Notes: a model not told the origin generated them from the sequence alone. A stretch of DNA of 64,000 nucleotides from Phymorhynchus buccinoides (GCA_017654935.2 CM065694.1:2655170-2719169), one strand, 5' to 3'; positions 19,294 through 32,224 are shown, counted from the first letter of the stretch. Numbers and translations: made by a program.

Positions 19294-19491
19294 TACACTT
19301 CCGAGTCATGCTCTCACAAACATGAATGCACTGACAATTGTTTGCGAAATGCAAAAAAACAAATATGGCTAAGACAACCAATCAAATTTGGTAGGTTGGT
19401 AGATTGGATCAAGGTCATATGCACCGCAAAGTACATGACGTTGTATTGTTCATTTCGATGACCTTGACCTTGACAAATGGTTTCATTTCAG

Positions 19492-19586
19492 GAGGGGCAC
19501 TGACCCAATGTCCCGAGCACTGGGTTCGTTTTGAAGATTCCTGTTACGTCTTTCTGGATGACATAGTGCCTTGGGGGATTGCAAAG
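19492..19586 (+). CDS. C-type lectin, exon 2 (start of lectin domain)
   Basis: Acceptor TTTCATTTCAG at 19481-19491 and donor AAG|GTAAAC at 19587. It encodes the first lectin-domain strand with CPEHW and SCYVFLDD (the first two lectin cysteines) and ends GIAK. With the phase-1 end of exon 1 the first codon is Gly. Length 95 nt; ends in phase 0. Confidence 0.85.
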
Positions 19587-19695
19587 GTAAACAAAAAGGA
19601 GGTTTGCTCGTAGGCCTACACTCAGAGAAAGAAAACAAACTAATCAGGAAAAAATACGATAGTGGCCATTTTTGGAAGAACATTTTTGCTTGCTT

Positions 19696-19707
19696 CACAC
19701 GCACACG

Positions 19708-19758
<51 letters not shown>
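19696..19758. repeat. CA microsatellite
   Basis: (CA)n with a few CG interruptions in lectin intron 2. Confidence 0.98.
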
Positions 19759-19759
<1 letters not shown>

Positions 19760-20031
19760 TGAGAGTCCAAATTCAGAATTATTATTTTTAGTAACCACAA
19801 TGCCTTTAACACAAATGGATTTGGAACTCGAGCAAACAAAATCCCACCTAGTTATCAATTATGGATTTCTACCTTATGTGTCGTATATTTCACATCAAAT
19901 ACAGCTTAGAATGAGATGTTTCATGAGCAAATTAAGGTGGTTTTTTTTGCAGGTGTTCTATAATATTTTGTGAAGGCGTACGAGTGTTTAATTGGACAAA
20001 AAAAGAGAAAAGAAATCCTTAACAATTATTG

Positions 20032-20141
<110 letters not shown>

Positions 20142-20353
20142 ATTTAATTCGGGGCAAAATCGGAATTTCCCCTGAAAAATGTTGTTTTCGCAAAAATTGT
20201 CTATTAGTCTATTATAATTAGTCATGTAACTGGTATGTTGATGGCAGTATGATTTCATTTCCAGTATTGTATCTAAGCTTGATTGAGAAGGTGAATGTGG
20301 TCTGTTTCTTCTTAGAATGTTCATGTTGTAACAATTTTACTCTTGTATAATAA

Positions 20354-20403
20354 TGTGAGTGTGTGTGTGTGAGTGTGTGCGTGCGTTATGTATGTAATGC
20401 GTT

Positions 20404-20475
<72 letters not shown>

Positions 20476-20524
20476 TGCGTGCATGCGTGCGTGCGTGCGT
20501 GCGTGCGTGCGCGTGTGAGTGTGA
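20354..20524. repeat. GT / GTGC microsatellite
   Basis: (GT)n grading into a GCGT tetranucleotide run. Confidence 0.97.
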
Positions 20525-20604
20525 GTAAGAAAAATAACGTTGCGTGCAATCATCGTGTTTATTTTACTTTCTAATGATTCATTATTTGTTTGCCTTTAAT
20601 GTTC

Positions 20605-20682
20605 TTGTTATCAATGTAAAGTGCACTGAGCTCATGAGAGAAAGAACGCTATATAAATTCCCATAATTATTATTATTATTAG
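20605..20682 (+). repeat. LINE/SINE-like 3' tail
   Basis: AGTGCACTGAGCTCATGAG, then AACGCTATATAAAT, then an ATT trinucleotide run. This tail form is common at the ends of non-LTR elements; no body was recognised upstream. Confidence 0.5.
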
Positions 20683-20941
20683 AGTTACTATTTTATCAAG
20701 ACCAGTCCGGGAAAAAACAGAAGTCCAAATTTTCCTGCGAAGATTCCTAATTTTCCCAATCTGGAGAACTCTCCGAATTTTCCCGGGATCCCCACCAAAT
20801 TTCCCGTGACATAGACATACATTATAAATCGTGCTTGACTATTTCCCTCGGAAAACAGTGTAGTGAGGTAAACAACTATTGCAGAAATAAATTAGCTGAT
20901 GATTGCTTCCACTGATAAGTGTGATTTATGATGGGTTCCAG

Positions 20942-21032
20942 ACCTACTGTGGCATGCTAAACGATTCTCATCTGCTGGAGGTGACGTCGCAAAAGGAAAA
21001 TAACTTCATTGTTGGGGAAATGCACGTGGAAG
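20942..21032 (+). CDS. C-type lectin, exon 3
   Basis: Acceptor GGTTCCAG before 20942 and donor G|GTAATC at 21033. It encodes TYCGMLNDSHLLEVTSQKE and then NNFIVGEM, the canonical helix-strand part of a lectin domain with its third cysteine. 91 nt; starts in phase 0, ends in phase 1. A CT microsatellite begins 5 bp after the donor. Confidence 0.88.
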
Positions 21033-21033
21033 G

Positions 21034-22139
<1,106 letters not shown>

Positions 22140-22140
<1 letters not shown>

Positions 22141-22300
22141 GTTTGAGGATCAAAACGTAATGGTTTGTGATTGGTCCAGCTATTCACCAGGTCAAAATTT
22201 GATGAAGAATGTGCGGCCTCTTCTACTTAATCACATAATGCAGATTGGAGTAAAAAATATTGAAAATCTACAGAGAGATGCAATCACATTCAGGAGACCC
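22140..22300 (+). pseudogene. Possible Tc1/mariner transposase remnant
   Basis: The frame around VCDWSSYSPGQNLMKNVRPL resembles the region around the last catalytic acid of Tc1-type transposases, where a WPSxSPDLNPIEN-like block is usual. The catalytic pattern is changed and only about 45 residues are similar, so this is a fossil fragment at best. Confidence 0.4.
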
Positions 22301-22834
22301 CAAACCACGAATTGCTACAAAGATTTTTAGGGAACCCCATTTGAATGCCTTGAAGCCCGTATGTAGGTTAATTGTGATATTACAATGTGTTGAAATTATA
22401 GTCAAAAGGAAGCAGAGGAATTACTTTTGACTTTCTACGTTGTAGAAATCTTTTTGAAAGCATTTGCAATACCAAAATACGAAGAAAGAAAATTCTCATT
22501 TTTAGTGAAATAAACTGTAATTAGTGTGTGTATGCGCGGGGGACGGTGTGGGGGTGGGGGATAATCTTTCAAGTCCAATTATGACCTCCAGATAGAGAAC
22601 AGAAACCCAGCTATCCCAGAAATGTAAGCTAGAACTTGTGCACAGTGGAACTACATTGCTCAGAGGATATCCACACTTACTTAGTGAAGAGGACATGATG
22701 ACGGTTGGGACAGCTATTGCAACCAAAGGGATGACTTGGGCTTTGGGAAACTTCCCCAGGCAGATATCCTTAATTGTTTTTGGTCAGGAATGGGGATGTT
22801 CCCTGGGTAAGGCGCAATAAACAAATTCCAGCTT

Positions 22835-22836
<2 letters not shown>

Positions 22837-22890
<54 letters not shown>

Positions 22891-22927
22891 GCCCCCACCT
22901 CGTGCGTGCCCAAATTGCGGTCTTATC

Positions 22928-22967
<40 letters not shown>

Positions 22968-22993
22968 CGCACACGCACACACGCACGCACGCG

Positions 22994-23084
<91 letters not shown>
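22837..23084. repeat. Two CA microsatellites
   Basis: (CA)n at 22837-22889 and 22930-23084, separated by 40 bp of unique sequence; the second has CG-containing interruptions. Confidence 0.98.
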
Positions 23085-23086
<2 letters not shown>

Positions 23087-23104
23087 TCAAAAGTGGTACT
23101 TTTT

Positions 23105-23520
23105 AGTCCCCGAGCCGAAGGTTCGGGGAGCTATTGTTTTTGTCTGGTCCGTCCGTCCGTCCGGTGTCCGTCCGGCGTGCCTCCGTCCGTCCGGCTATTC
23201 GTCCGTTTTTCTCAAAAACTATTCAGTCTATCATCATCAAATTTGGTATACTAGTTTGCCAAGATGCAAGCTATCCACTGATGTATTTAGTTTTACATTA
23301 AGGTCAAGGTCGCGCCACTTACGGGGTTCAAACCCCGAAACACATAATCGCTAATATCTCGCGAAGTTTTGCATGTATTTCAATGCAGTTTTTGTCACAA
23401 CATTTCTTGATGAATGGTCTATAACACAGTCGTCATGGATTTTTCTGTGCGCTCGTGTGCGCATGATCGCGCGCGCTCAAATCACGGGTCCGAACCCCAA
23501 GGCTATATATAAAAAACTAT
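23105..23520 (+). repeat. Dispersed repeat starting with a GAGCCGAAGGTTCGGGG hairpin
   Basis: Starts at AGTCCCCGAGCCGAAGG, continues into a CGTC/GTCC tetranucleotide stretch (23148-23215) and then CTCAAAAACTATTCAGTC. It resembles a repeat frequent in molluscan genomes by my recollection; only one copy is in this window. Confidence 0.5.
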
Positions 23521-23589
23521 TCAGTTACGTGCTGTTTTGATGCGTTTTTATGTAGTTACGTGCTGTTTTGATGCGTTCAGTTTTATGTA

Positions 23590-23700
23590 TGTGTACAACC
23601 GACACATTCCGATTTCGGAGTAGCTCGGCGATGCTGCGAGGGGACTTTGCAGCCGCTCGGAGTTGCACGTGTTTCTTCTTTTTTTTCTTTTTTTGGGCGC
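23590..23700 (+). repeat. Fragment of the AAG-ended fold-back family
   Basis: CCGACACATTCCGATTTCGG matches the arms of the fold-back at 47488-48628, where the same block occurs in both orientations. It is followed by a T/C-rich stretch as in that family. Confidence 0.6.
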
Positions 23701-23961
23701 AGCGCAAGTCAGCCTCCAAGTCAGAACCTTGGTCTGTCTCAATGTGGTTGTTGCCTATGCTTTGCTAGGCGAATTGGTGCCGACAATAACTTTGGTGAAG
23801 GGAGTTAATTTTAGAGAGCTTCTTTCCCTTGCTTCACTATCAACCTCCAAATCACTTATACTGTAGTCAGTTTAGACGGCGTGTCTAAGAACAATTGGAA
23901 AATTGAATTGAAATGGCAATACATCAATACTATTTTAGAGATTTCCTACCAATGGGTGCAG

Positions 23962-24209
23962 GCTTGAGTCACGTATGGCTTGGCGTCAACGATCTGGTGA
24001 AGGAACGGGAGTGGGTGTTGAACAGCAACCACCAGAGAGCCACCTTCCTGCCCTGGGACAGCAGCCAACCCGATGATGACAAGAGCCATGAGAACGGCTC
24101 TGGTCAGGACTGTGTCGTGTTGCGGTCCAACGGCAAATGGGACGACCTCTGGTGCGTGGATATATACGGCGCGTCCGATAAACCGACCGTCGTCTGTGAA
24201 AAGCCGTGA
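23962..24209 (+). CDS. C-type lectin, exon 4 (end of lectin domain)
   Basis: Acceptor GGGTGCAG before 23962; together with the phase-1 end of exon 3 the first codon is Gly. It encodes VWLGVNDL (the WIG-type core), a QPDD motif (QPD usually means galactose-type sugar preference with calcium), WDDLWC (the WND-type calcium site, here WDD) and a final VVCEKP before TGA at 24207-24209. Six lectin cysteines are present over exons 2-4, so the domain is complete. Sugar specificity is inferred from the motif only. No poly-A signal was recognised nearby. Confidence 0.9.
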
Positions 24210-24550
24210 GTGTTGGCTGGATTAGTATATATAGTGTTTAATCAAAATGCTAAACGAGTGACGTTTATAATAAGAATGCTTGGAATAGATAGGAGGCCGA
24301 ATCAAACGAATGTTTAGCCTCCCTCCCATCTTTTTTTTCATAAATTATTGTTATCAAAATCTATGTACAGTTTGTAGTCATTTAAAATGTAAAGAGCCAA
24401 AGCCAATGCAAAATGTGCATACAGACGTAATCATTGATATACAGTGTACTTTGCTAAGACTTGTAAACTTTAACAATGATGATGGAGGTTCGTATCTCCG
24501 ACAAAGTGTTTATATTTGTCATTGCCGAGGTTGTCCTTATCAATAGCTTT
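24210..24550. other. Downstream of the lectin gene
   Basis: Probably 3' UTR and spacer; no AATAAA close to the stop was found. Confidence 0.4.
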
Positions 24551-24617
24551 GCCCCAAATGTATGTGTATGTATGTTTGTGTATGCGTAGGCGTGTGCATA
24601 TATGTGCGCGCGTCGCG

Positions 24618-24618
<1 letters not shown>

Positions 24619-24666
<48 letters not shown>

Positions 24667-24715
24667 GCGTGCGTGCGTGTGCGTGTGCGTGCGCGCGTGC
24701 GTGTGCGCGCGCGTA
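24619..24715. repeat. GT / GC-rich microsatellite
   Basis: (GT)n turning into GCGT/GTGC. Confidence 0.97.
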
Positions 24716-24754
24716 TTTTATTCAGTTTAATCGCTATGTGTGAGTGAAATTCTG

Positions 24755-24870
24755 CTTAACGTCCTCCGGTCTGGAACAGACACATCTGGGACATTAATAC
24801 ATATAAACAATGGTGGGAACGATCCTGGAGGCAATGCCCGGAGGCAGTGCAACACCAGGAAAATCACGAT
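24755..24870 (-). repeat. Dispersed repeat T, inverted copy
   Basis: AACGTCCTCCGGTCTGGAAC and GGTGGGAACGATCCTGGAGG are the reverse complement of blocks at 42595-42735 and 58105-58232. Confidence 0.85.
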
Positions 24871-24904
24871 TATGATTGTTTAATCGTTACAATACCCCCT
24901 TTCC

Positions 24905-25690
24905 CTATTTCTTTCTTGGGTCTAGGCCACTTCCCCCTCCCCCCCGGACATTTGCCCCCGGACACTTCCCCCCTGCCATTTCTTCCCCGGACATTTGCCC
25001 CCAGACCGTTTGCCCCCCCCCCCCCCCCCCCCCCCCTGTCCATTTGCCCACCGGTCACTTGCCCACTGGTACTTTTACCCCCCGGACACTTTTTGTGTTT
25101 GTTTGTGTGTGTATGTGTGTGTGTGTGTGTGTGTGTTTTGTCACGTGTTTGTGTGTGTGTGTGTATGTATGTGTGTGTGTGTGCGTGTGTATGCGCGTGT
25201 GTGTGTTTGTGTGTGTGTGCGCGCGCACGTGTGTGTGGTCTATGTCTATGTTTCTGTCTACCTGTCCGTCTGTCTGTCTCTCTCGCACTCTCTCCTACTT
25301 GCCCCAGAGTTTGTGTACACACACATGCATGCATGCACAGACACAGCCACACACATATGTACGCAGGTGCGGTCACAGACATACATGCACACGCACGCAC
25401 GCACGCACGCGCACGAACACACACACATACACACACACACACACACAGAAAGGGGGATGTCCAGGGGGGAAATATCCGCCGTGAATGGGGGGCTAGTGTC
25501 CGGGGGGCAAAAGTACCAGGTGGCAAGTGACCGGGGGGCAAATGTCCGGGGGGCAAATGGTCTGGGGGGGGGGGGGGGGGGGCAGATGTCCGGGGGGCGG
25601 GGGATGGCAGGGGGAAGTGTCCGGGGGCAAAAGTACGGGGGGGGGGGGGGGGGGGGGGAATGGCCTGATACTTTCTTTCATATGGGGATG
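24905..25690. repeat. Large palindrome with inverted GT and CA tracts
   Basis: The left arm (24930-25095) repeats GGACATTTGCCCCC-like units; the right arm (25450-25665) repeats GGGGGGCAAATGTCC units in reverse. Between them a GT tract (25090-25240) faces a CA tract (25318-25446), so the whole 790 bp folds back. C and G homopolymers of 20 or more occur at 25013-25036, 25565-25582 and 25636-25658. Confidence 0.8.
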
Positions 25691-25938
25691 ACATTCTGCA
25701 GATGCGTGATAATGTGTGTGACCATGTACGTACACGTTCTGTTTTCACAGAGTAAGAGACGATCCTACTGTCGGGTGATTGACTGGACTCCGGTAACTTT
25801 CAAGAACATTTGCCACATGACGGTGAACGAAGGGAATCTGCTCTTTTATTAAAGAAAATGCAGTGTGATTTTGTTTTATGTAAAAAAAAAGTTATATCTT
25901 GAAACTGCCGCAATGAAGTCCCGCGTGATTCAACATGT

Positions 25939-25940
<2 letters not shown>

Positions 25941-25994
<54 letters not shown>

Positions 25995-26027
25995 AGAATA
26001 AGAACAAGAACAAGAACAAGAACAGAA
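25941..26027. repeat. AG microsatellite and AAGAAC hexamer
   Basis: (AG)n to 25991, followed by AAGAAC repeats. Confidence 0.97.
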
Positions 26028-26196
26028 CAACGTTTTAATGAACCGGGCCACCTGCCCATGTCAAAGGGAACAGTGGGAAGGGGAAATTGTTAAATCAAAC
26101 CAAAAAAGGGGAAAATCCATAACACAAAATATTAAGCAAGATATCTTCATACATAATTACACCAAGCCTCGCTTATCTGCGCAGATCATAAAGCGT

Positions 26197-26197
<1 letters not shown>

Positions 26198-26282
<85 letters not shown>

Positions 26283-26344
26283 AGTTTATTGTCAGTATGT
26301 GAGTGAGTCAGTCAGTCAGTCAATCAAGTCAGTGAATGTGTCTG

Positions 26345-26386
<42 letters not shown>
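26198..26386. repeat. AG and CT microsatellites
   Basis: (AG)n at 26198-26278 and (CT)n at 26350-26386, with a short GTCA repeat between. Confidence 0.97.
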
Positions 26387-26388
<2 letters not shown>

Positions 26389-26389
26389 G

Positions 26390-27160
26390 TTTTATGTTCC
26401 TTCTTTTCCCCTTCTGTATTCAGTCTGTGCGCCCTCTTGTTCTTCTGTCAGTCTGTCAGTTCTAAACGCACTTTTTCATTGTTTTTGTTCTTCCTCTACT
26501 ACCCACAGTTTTGTGTGAAGGCTCCATTGTACAGCATGCTACCCGTGTTCTTCAAAGTTTGAATCAAACGCAACAATTGTTGATAAAGAATAATTATGTG
26601 ACAGTGTGCCGTATTCCAAACACTATTTAGCAGACGACAAGTGTGCCTAACCACTTTTCCAAGTCATGCGCGCCTCGCTATATGACATCATATCTATTTT
26701 TAGACTTGTCACTTTTCAAATCGCATCATGCGACCCGGTTTTTCAAATCTCCAACGGCCTCCCCTCAAATCTCAGGCCAATTAGTAGTAATAATAAATTT
26801 ATAATTTAGCCATTTTCTTCTATTTGATTGTCATTCCAATAATAAAATCTTATTGTAGTTATGCCAATCACTTTATTAGTTTGTTAATTAAGCCATTGAA
26901 TGGCTGATTTCTCCTAAAAATCTGGCAATCTAACCGGCCAAGTTATGTCACCTTATCTCAGTCTATAAAACCTATTTTATCAAAGCCATCCTTTCATAAT
27001 GTTGTTACTAAACAACTCTTTCAATGTCCTACATACAAAGTAGCTACTTTATTTGACGTCAAAACAGAACATTTGACGAAAGCTACACCGAGGCTGTGTC
27101 AACGTCACAATCCTGACCACCGGTGTGGACTCAGTCCGAAAACCGGGTTTTCGGCTAGCT
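26390..27160. other. Intergenic, no gene seen
   Basis: AT-rich sequence without recognisable feature. Confidence 0.5.
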
Positions 27161-27167
27161 TATTTTT

Positions 27168-28490
27168 GTTACTGGTCAGGTCAGGTCAGGTCAGGTATTT
27201 GGACGACCAGGCCTTGCAGCCTCTCAATGCGTCCTTCCTTTTGGTTAGTTTGGCAATTGCTGTGGCGGTTTTTAGCATCCATTTTGATGCACTAATCATG
27301 GATGTACTTTAACAGGGCAATTTTTGGATCACTGTCTAGGAGGTTTTTGAATTTGTTAGTATCTGAGGCCAGTTTAGTATGTGCAGGGAGGTTGTTCCAA
27401 TATTGGGTGACTCTGTTAGAAAAAAAGTTTTTTCTAATGTTAGTTCTGCTGTACCTGGTTAGGATCTTAAGTATCACTATTACGGGTTCTTATTTCGTTA
27501 GACAAGTGAAACAAGCCTTTGTTAGTATTGTCAGTGCCTTGAAGAATCTTGTAAGCATTTATCAAATCTCCCCTTAGTCTTCTGTATTTTAAAGATGGCA
27601 AGTCTAATTTACTTAGCCTGTCCTCATAATCCAAATTTTTCATGGATTTTATCAGTTTGGTTGCTCTCCTCTGTACCTTCTCAATTGCACTGGACTGTCG
27701 TTTAAGAAAGGGATTCCAAATTATATTGCCATACTCAAGATGAGGCCGTATTAAACATTTGTAAAGATTTATGAACACCTCTTTATTTAAGTTTTTAAAA
27801 CTCCTTCTGATCAAGCCCAGCATCCTACTGGCTTTATTTATCGCTGTTGTGATGTGCTTATCAAATTTGAGTTTTGAATCAAATATAACCCCTAGGTCCT
27901 TCTCCTCTGTACAAGTATCTAAAACATGCTTAGATGAGCCATGAGTAATTTCATATGCTTTACTTGGATTATTGTACCCCGCGTGCATAACCTTGCATTT
28001 TCCTGCGTTAAAATATAAATTCCACTTCTCTGACCATTCTATGAGTCTGTTAATATCGTTTTGCAGTACATCTGAATTTTGGGAACGATTATACACCTTA
28101 GTATCATCTGCAAATATCTTACATGCACTTTGTATGTCTTCTGGGAGATCATTTATAAAAACTGTAAAAAGTACTGGGCCCAGGATGCTACCCTGGGGAA
28201 TACCACTTAAAACATCGGTGTTAGAAGACTGTTTTGTTCCCACCCGCACTCTTTGAGATCTTCCCTTCAGAAAGTTTTTAACCCACGTTAATATGTTTCC
28301 TGTTATCCCGTAAGCTTCCAGTTTAAGAAGTAGCCTTTCGTGCGGCACAGAATCAAAGGCCTTTCTAAAATCTAAGTAAATAATATCAAATGCCTCTTTG
28401 TCCTCTAAAAGTTGGGTTAAATCGTCCATCACATCTAACAACTGGGTCATACAAGAAACACTGGACAATACTGGACATTGAATGCTAATT
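27168..28490 (-). mobile_element. 5'-truncated CR1/Jockey-like LINE
   Basis: On the minus strand, a reverse transcriptase domain without its N-terminal part or endonuclease: YLDFRKAFDSVPHERL, GIPQGSILGPVLF and the catalytic FADD are all present (frame 28468-27467), followed by the typical thumb and RRATKLI region. A one-base shift near 27470 moves the C-terminus (RYSRTNIRKNFFSNRV) to another frame. The 3' end carries an ACCTG pentamer run (27173-27196 as CAGGT), as many CR1-type elements do. About 1.3 kb; an old partial insertion. Confidence 0.92.
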
Positions 28491-28759
28491 ATATTTTAAC
28501 TGTGTCATCTAACATAGTGACATAGTATATGTATAGAAAGGTAGTACTTTAGTGTATTAATCCATTATGAAAGATCGGTGTAATGTGGTATGAGTTTAGA
28601 TAAATTAATTATTTAGTAGCTTGAACCTGTTTCAGTGGGGTCTAAAATACAAGGTTTTTCATAATTATTATAAATATATAGTTAGATCTCCTTATTATAA
28701 TAGTAGTCAGAATAGAGCTTAGTTCATCCTCTTTCTTCTCATATACAACATGCCAGGGT

Positions 28760-28930
28760 TTAGTGATTAGTGGCATAGATATCTGTGTTGTACAAAACCA
28801 AACAAACACAGATCTGGTCACTCTCGCCACCCACAGAGCCATTTTCGCTACATCCAGCGACTGCTGTCCTTGCGGTCCGGCTCTCGAGCATATATATAAA
28901 AAGTGCCCAAAATCTGGGTACACACTTTTT
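28760..28930 (+). pseudogene. Possible LINE C-terminal fragment
   Basis: A short frame contains CCPCGPALEHIYKKCP, resembling the Cys/His cluster near the C-terminus of some non-LTR retrotransposon polyproteins. Too short for certainty. Confidence 0.3.
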
Positions 28931-30400
28931 CAATCAACAAATTAATAATTTAGCACTAGGTTTATAGATTTTCGTCTGCTCGATCTCGGCCTGCCTTCTC
29001 ATTCATGCTGTTGATGTGAATCTACAGTGACTACTGTAAGTACTGATGTTTGAACTATGCTTTGATGTATTTTTATGTTTGTTAACAGCAGGAAGTCCAA
29101 CTTTGTTTACTTTTTGCCGAACTTATGACGTTCGAGTTTGCCGTGAATCTATGTGATGATCTAGATCAACACACAAAAGACACTGCCGTTTTGACACTGC
29201 TGTTAACGGTTGCTTAGACACTGCCGTTTCAACACTGCTGTTAACGGTTGTTTAGGCATTGCCGTTGTACACTGCTATTCCCGTCACTGAACCATCGTGA
29301 CGTCAGTTCATTCATAAATATAACGGCACTAGGCCAAAGTTTATGTTGAGAGACTGAAAATTAGAACATTCCGATCGTTCTGGTCTATCCTCACACCCAC
29401 TCGTGTGTGACGTCAGTCTACTGCGTGTAAGCAATGAAGGGGCACTTCACCCACATTATATTGTTTAAAGGCCTAACTTGCTCATTTTTATGCTATTAAT
29501 ACTATTGCAGACATTATATTGTTTAAAGGCCTAACTTGCTCTTTTCCATGTTACATTGTATTAATATTATTGATCTAGGCTTATACCATGCTATGGTGTA
29601 GGCCTACTTTGCAATAGTTTCATTCATAGGCCTAGGTGTGTGTGCTAGGCCTAGTATGGTGTTGTGTTAATACTGATACTATAGTATTAACAAGGCATTC
29701 CTTTTTGGTTGAGTTTCTTGCTACTTCAATGCTAAACTCTCAATAGGCCTACATTTGCCTTTAGTCAGTTTCCCACTACAAACTGATCTCGTTCAGTTTA
29801 CTGTGATGTGTAGTCTATTTTTAGTAACACAGCAGATGATGATGTCAGTGTTACAATACTTGGTTTGGGTTAACTCACATGAACTCAAATGTTTGTGTAT
29901 GGGTTAAGCAAGCATAGGGTCAGGTAAAACCGACCTATGTTATGTTTCCAAACCCCAACTAGGCTTGTGTCAGTGTCAGTTTAATCATGCCATTTAAGTC
30001 ATAAAGTGAGCTCCTTCCACTGCTGTGACTGTCTATTACCTCATGTTATTTTAGCATTGAGTGCTATGGCACAAGGCCTACAATCATACTTAATCATTGT
30101 TATTTCTTGTTTATATTTATGTGTATATTTTATATTGTTGCAGGATGTAATCTCTGCACTGTCTTCCTAGGTCTTCCTAGGTCTTCCTTAGTATTTCCTA
30201 GTACCCAAATAAACAAAAGCTAAAACAACTGTCTGGTTTCCTCTATATGTTCCTGGTCTGCGCGGAGTGTGCCTATCTTCACCCTCCAATCCTTATCCCT
30301 CATCAACTCTTCCCTATCCTTATCCCTTTACCCCCTTACCACCCCCATTACAATTATAAAGCTTCCAATTATAATTATGTAAAGTCACGTCGTCTGAGCA
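28931..30400. other. Intergenic, no gene seen
   Basis: AT-rich, with many TAGGCCTA-type words and two copies of GCCTAACTTGCTC 50 bp apart (29461-29545). No coding or RNA gene recognised. Confidence 0.5.
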
Positions 30401-30408
30401 GACTATTA

Positions 30409-30566
30409 AGGGCCAGCCACACGTCCACTAAAATCGCACGACTGTTACGATACGATTCGATCACGTGGTCTCCAAGAACAAATTAATGTGACTCACGCTT
30501 CGAAACCACGTGATCGAATCGTATCGTACAGTCGTGCGATTTTAGTGGACGTGTGGCTGACCCTTT
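30409..30566. mobile_element. Palindromic MITE
   Basis: Arms AAGGGCCAGCCACACGTCC onward and its reverse complement ending GTGTGGCTGACCCTT match over about 60 bp, separated by a loop of roughly 35 bp. Flanking TTAA/TTTA-like bases are possible target sequence. No coding. Confidence 0.8.
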
Positions 30567-30769
30567 AGAGACTCGAGGGATTAACCCACACGTCCAAATC
30601 CGCCCAATTGTAGTCGTACGACTACCCAACTGTGACGATGGCTGTAAGGCATCATTCTGATGAAACACTACTGTCTACATGAATCTGATGAAATCCTACT
30701 AGCTTCGTTTACTATATTTATGTCGGCCCCAATGCACGAACTAGGTCTACGCAATAGTTTTCAATCAGC

Positions 30770-30990
30770 TAAAATGCACGTGCTATTTTAGAAAATGCGC
30801 GTGAAGTTTCTGTAAATTACACTGTGCGTGAAAAAAAATAATGCGCAGGTAATTTTCTAAAAATAGTGAAATGTACGTGTAAAAAATGTGCATGCATAGA
30901 TACACGTGCAATTTTCTAAAAATAGTAAAATGCAAGTGCAATTTTATTAAATGTGCGTGCAATTTTGTAAATGTACGTGCTTTGATGCCA
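30770..30990. repeat. Degenerate ~30-35 bp tandem repeat with ACGTG words
   Basis: Six to seven units of the form AAATGCACGTGCAATTTTCT then AAAAATAGT; several contain the CACGTG palindrome. Confidence 0.7.
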
Positions 30991-31103
30991 TTTCGTCCTC
31001 GTCCTTTTTTAAGTCTTGCGAGAACGAGATTGATAATGGCACCCCTGGATCAATGTTAGGGCCCTAGTGTATTTGTTGTTGTTGACTGGTCCGTTAATAT
31101 TTA

Positions 31104-31295
31104 GTGAAATGTTTTTTTGGGGACCAATTATACAAGAGCTTGTCACCTAATATATTTCCGCAAACATTTTGTAAAATGGTTTCATACATCCCACGCGCCA
31201 TCAGGGAGTGGAACAGCCTGGACGATAGAGTTGTTTCTGCTGCGTCAGTGGAGGAATTTAAAACCCTCCTCCAACTGACCACTGAAAAGAAGTAA
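31104..31295 (+). pseudogene. LINE reverse transcriptase C-terminal fragment
   Basis: A frame ending in FPQTFCKMVSYIPRAIREWN then SLDDRVVSAASVEEFKTLL resembles the conserved C-terminus of non-LTR retrotransposon polyproteins. Only the last 60 codons remain. Confidence 0.7.
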
Positions 31296-31299
31296 ACAG

Positions 31300-32100
31300 C
31301 ACCCCCCCTCCCCCCCCCATCCCCACCCCTTCCGCCTGCTACCTCTGCTCCCACTTCCCCCCCTTCATCCCCTCCCCCTCCCATATCCCCCATCTTTCAT
31401 GGAAGTACAGAAGAAGGGAAAGGAAAAAAAAGAAAGGTGAAGAAAATTAGTTAGTAATATAGGTTGCTGCTACTTGGCATCATGCAGACTGCACGCTGAA
31501 CGGGCGCTGGCTGGCCAGGTTTAACCCCCCCCCCAAAAAAAAAAAAAAACAACAAAAAGATTAGGGTGTGCTCTCCCCTAGTTTCGTTGATGAATATGCC
31601 ACGATGTGGCCCTATCAACTATATATGCAGATGCAGATCCCCTTTGGCGCAAACGTTGTGCGCGCGCAGAACGACCTCCCGTGAAACTCGTCCTTATGGG
31701 GGCCTGAACTGGACCGTTCGCAAACATCCTATACTATTACCCAGTCCAGCTAGTCTATCGTGTGGCCTTGAGAACGGACAGCGTTACACATCTTCGCACC
31801 ACAGTACATGCTTAGCCTACACTCAGTCTTTACAAACGCGTACAGAGGTTCAAGGCACTCGTAGTGTCCACAAAATCGAGGTTCTTTTTTTTTAGAAAGG
31901 TGTGCCTTTTCCCTTAACATACTCCTTGGGAATTTGTTGCTGAGTGCTACAAGTTTTACAGGTACGTTGCCAAAACATATTTAGGCTATTTTAGTACTAT
32001 TTCTATTACTGCTGCTGTTAATTGCTGCTACTACTGCTACTAATAGTATATATTTCTTCGATAACCGATAATTATATTTGTTAACACCCTAAAAGCCGCC
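31300..32100. other. Intergenic, no gene seen
   Basis: C-rich stretch (31300-31385), a short A-run, then sequence without recognised features. Confidence 0.5.
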
Positions 32101-32224
32101 TCAAACTATTCGACCTTTTGGTCGAAAGAAAATGCAGTCAACTCTTGTCGATTAATGGCGGCCATATGCCGTCCTCACACTATCAGCAAGATTGGCTGCT
32201 TTCCCACGACAGCCTGAGAGAGGT

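Noticed and set aside
24847..25852. Frames of 200-290 residues on both strands
   Set aside because: They come from GT/CA and G/C repeats inside a palindrome; composition is not protein-like.
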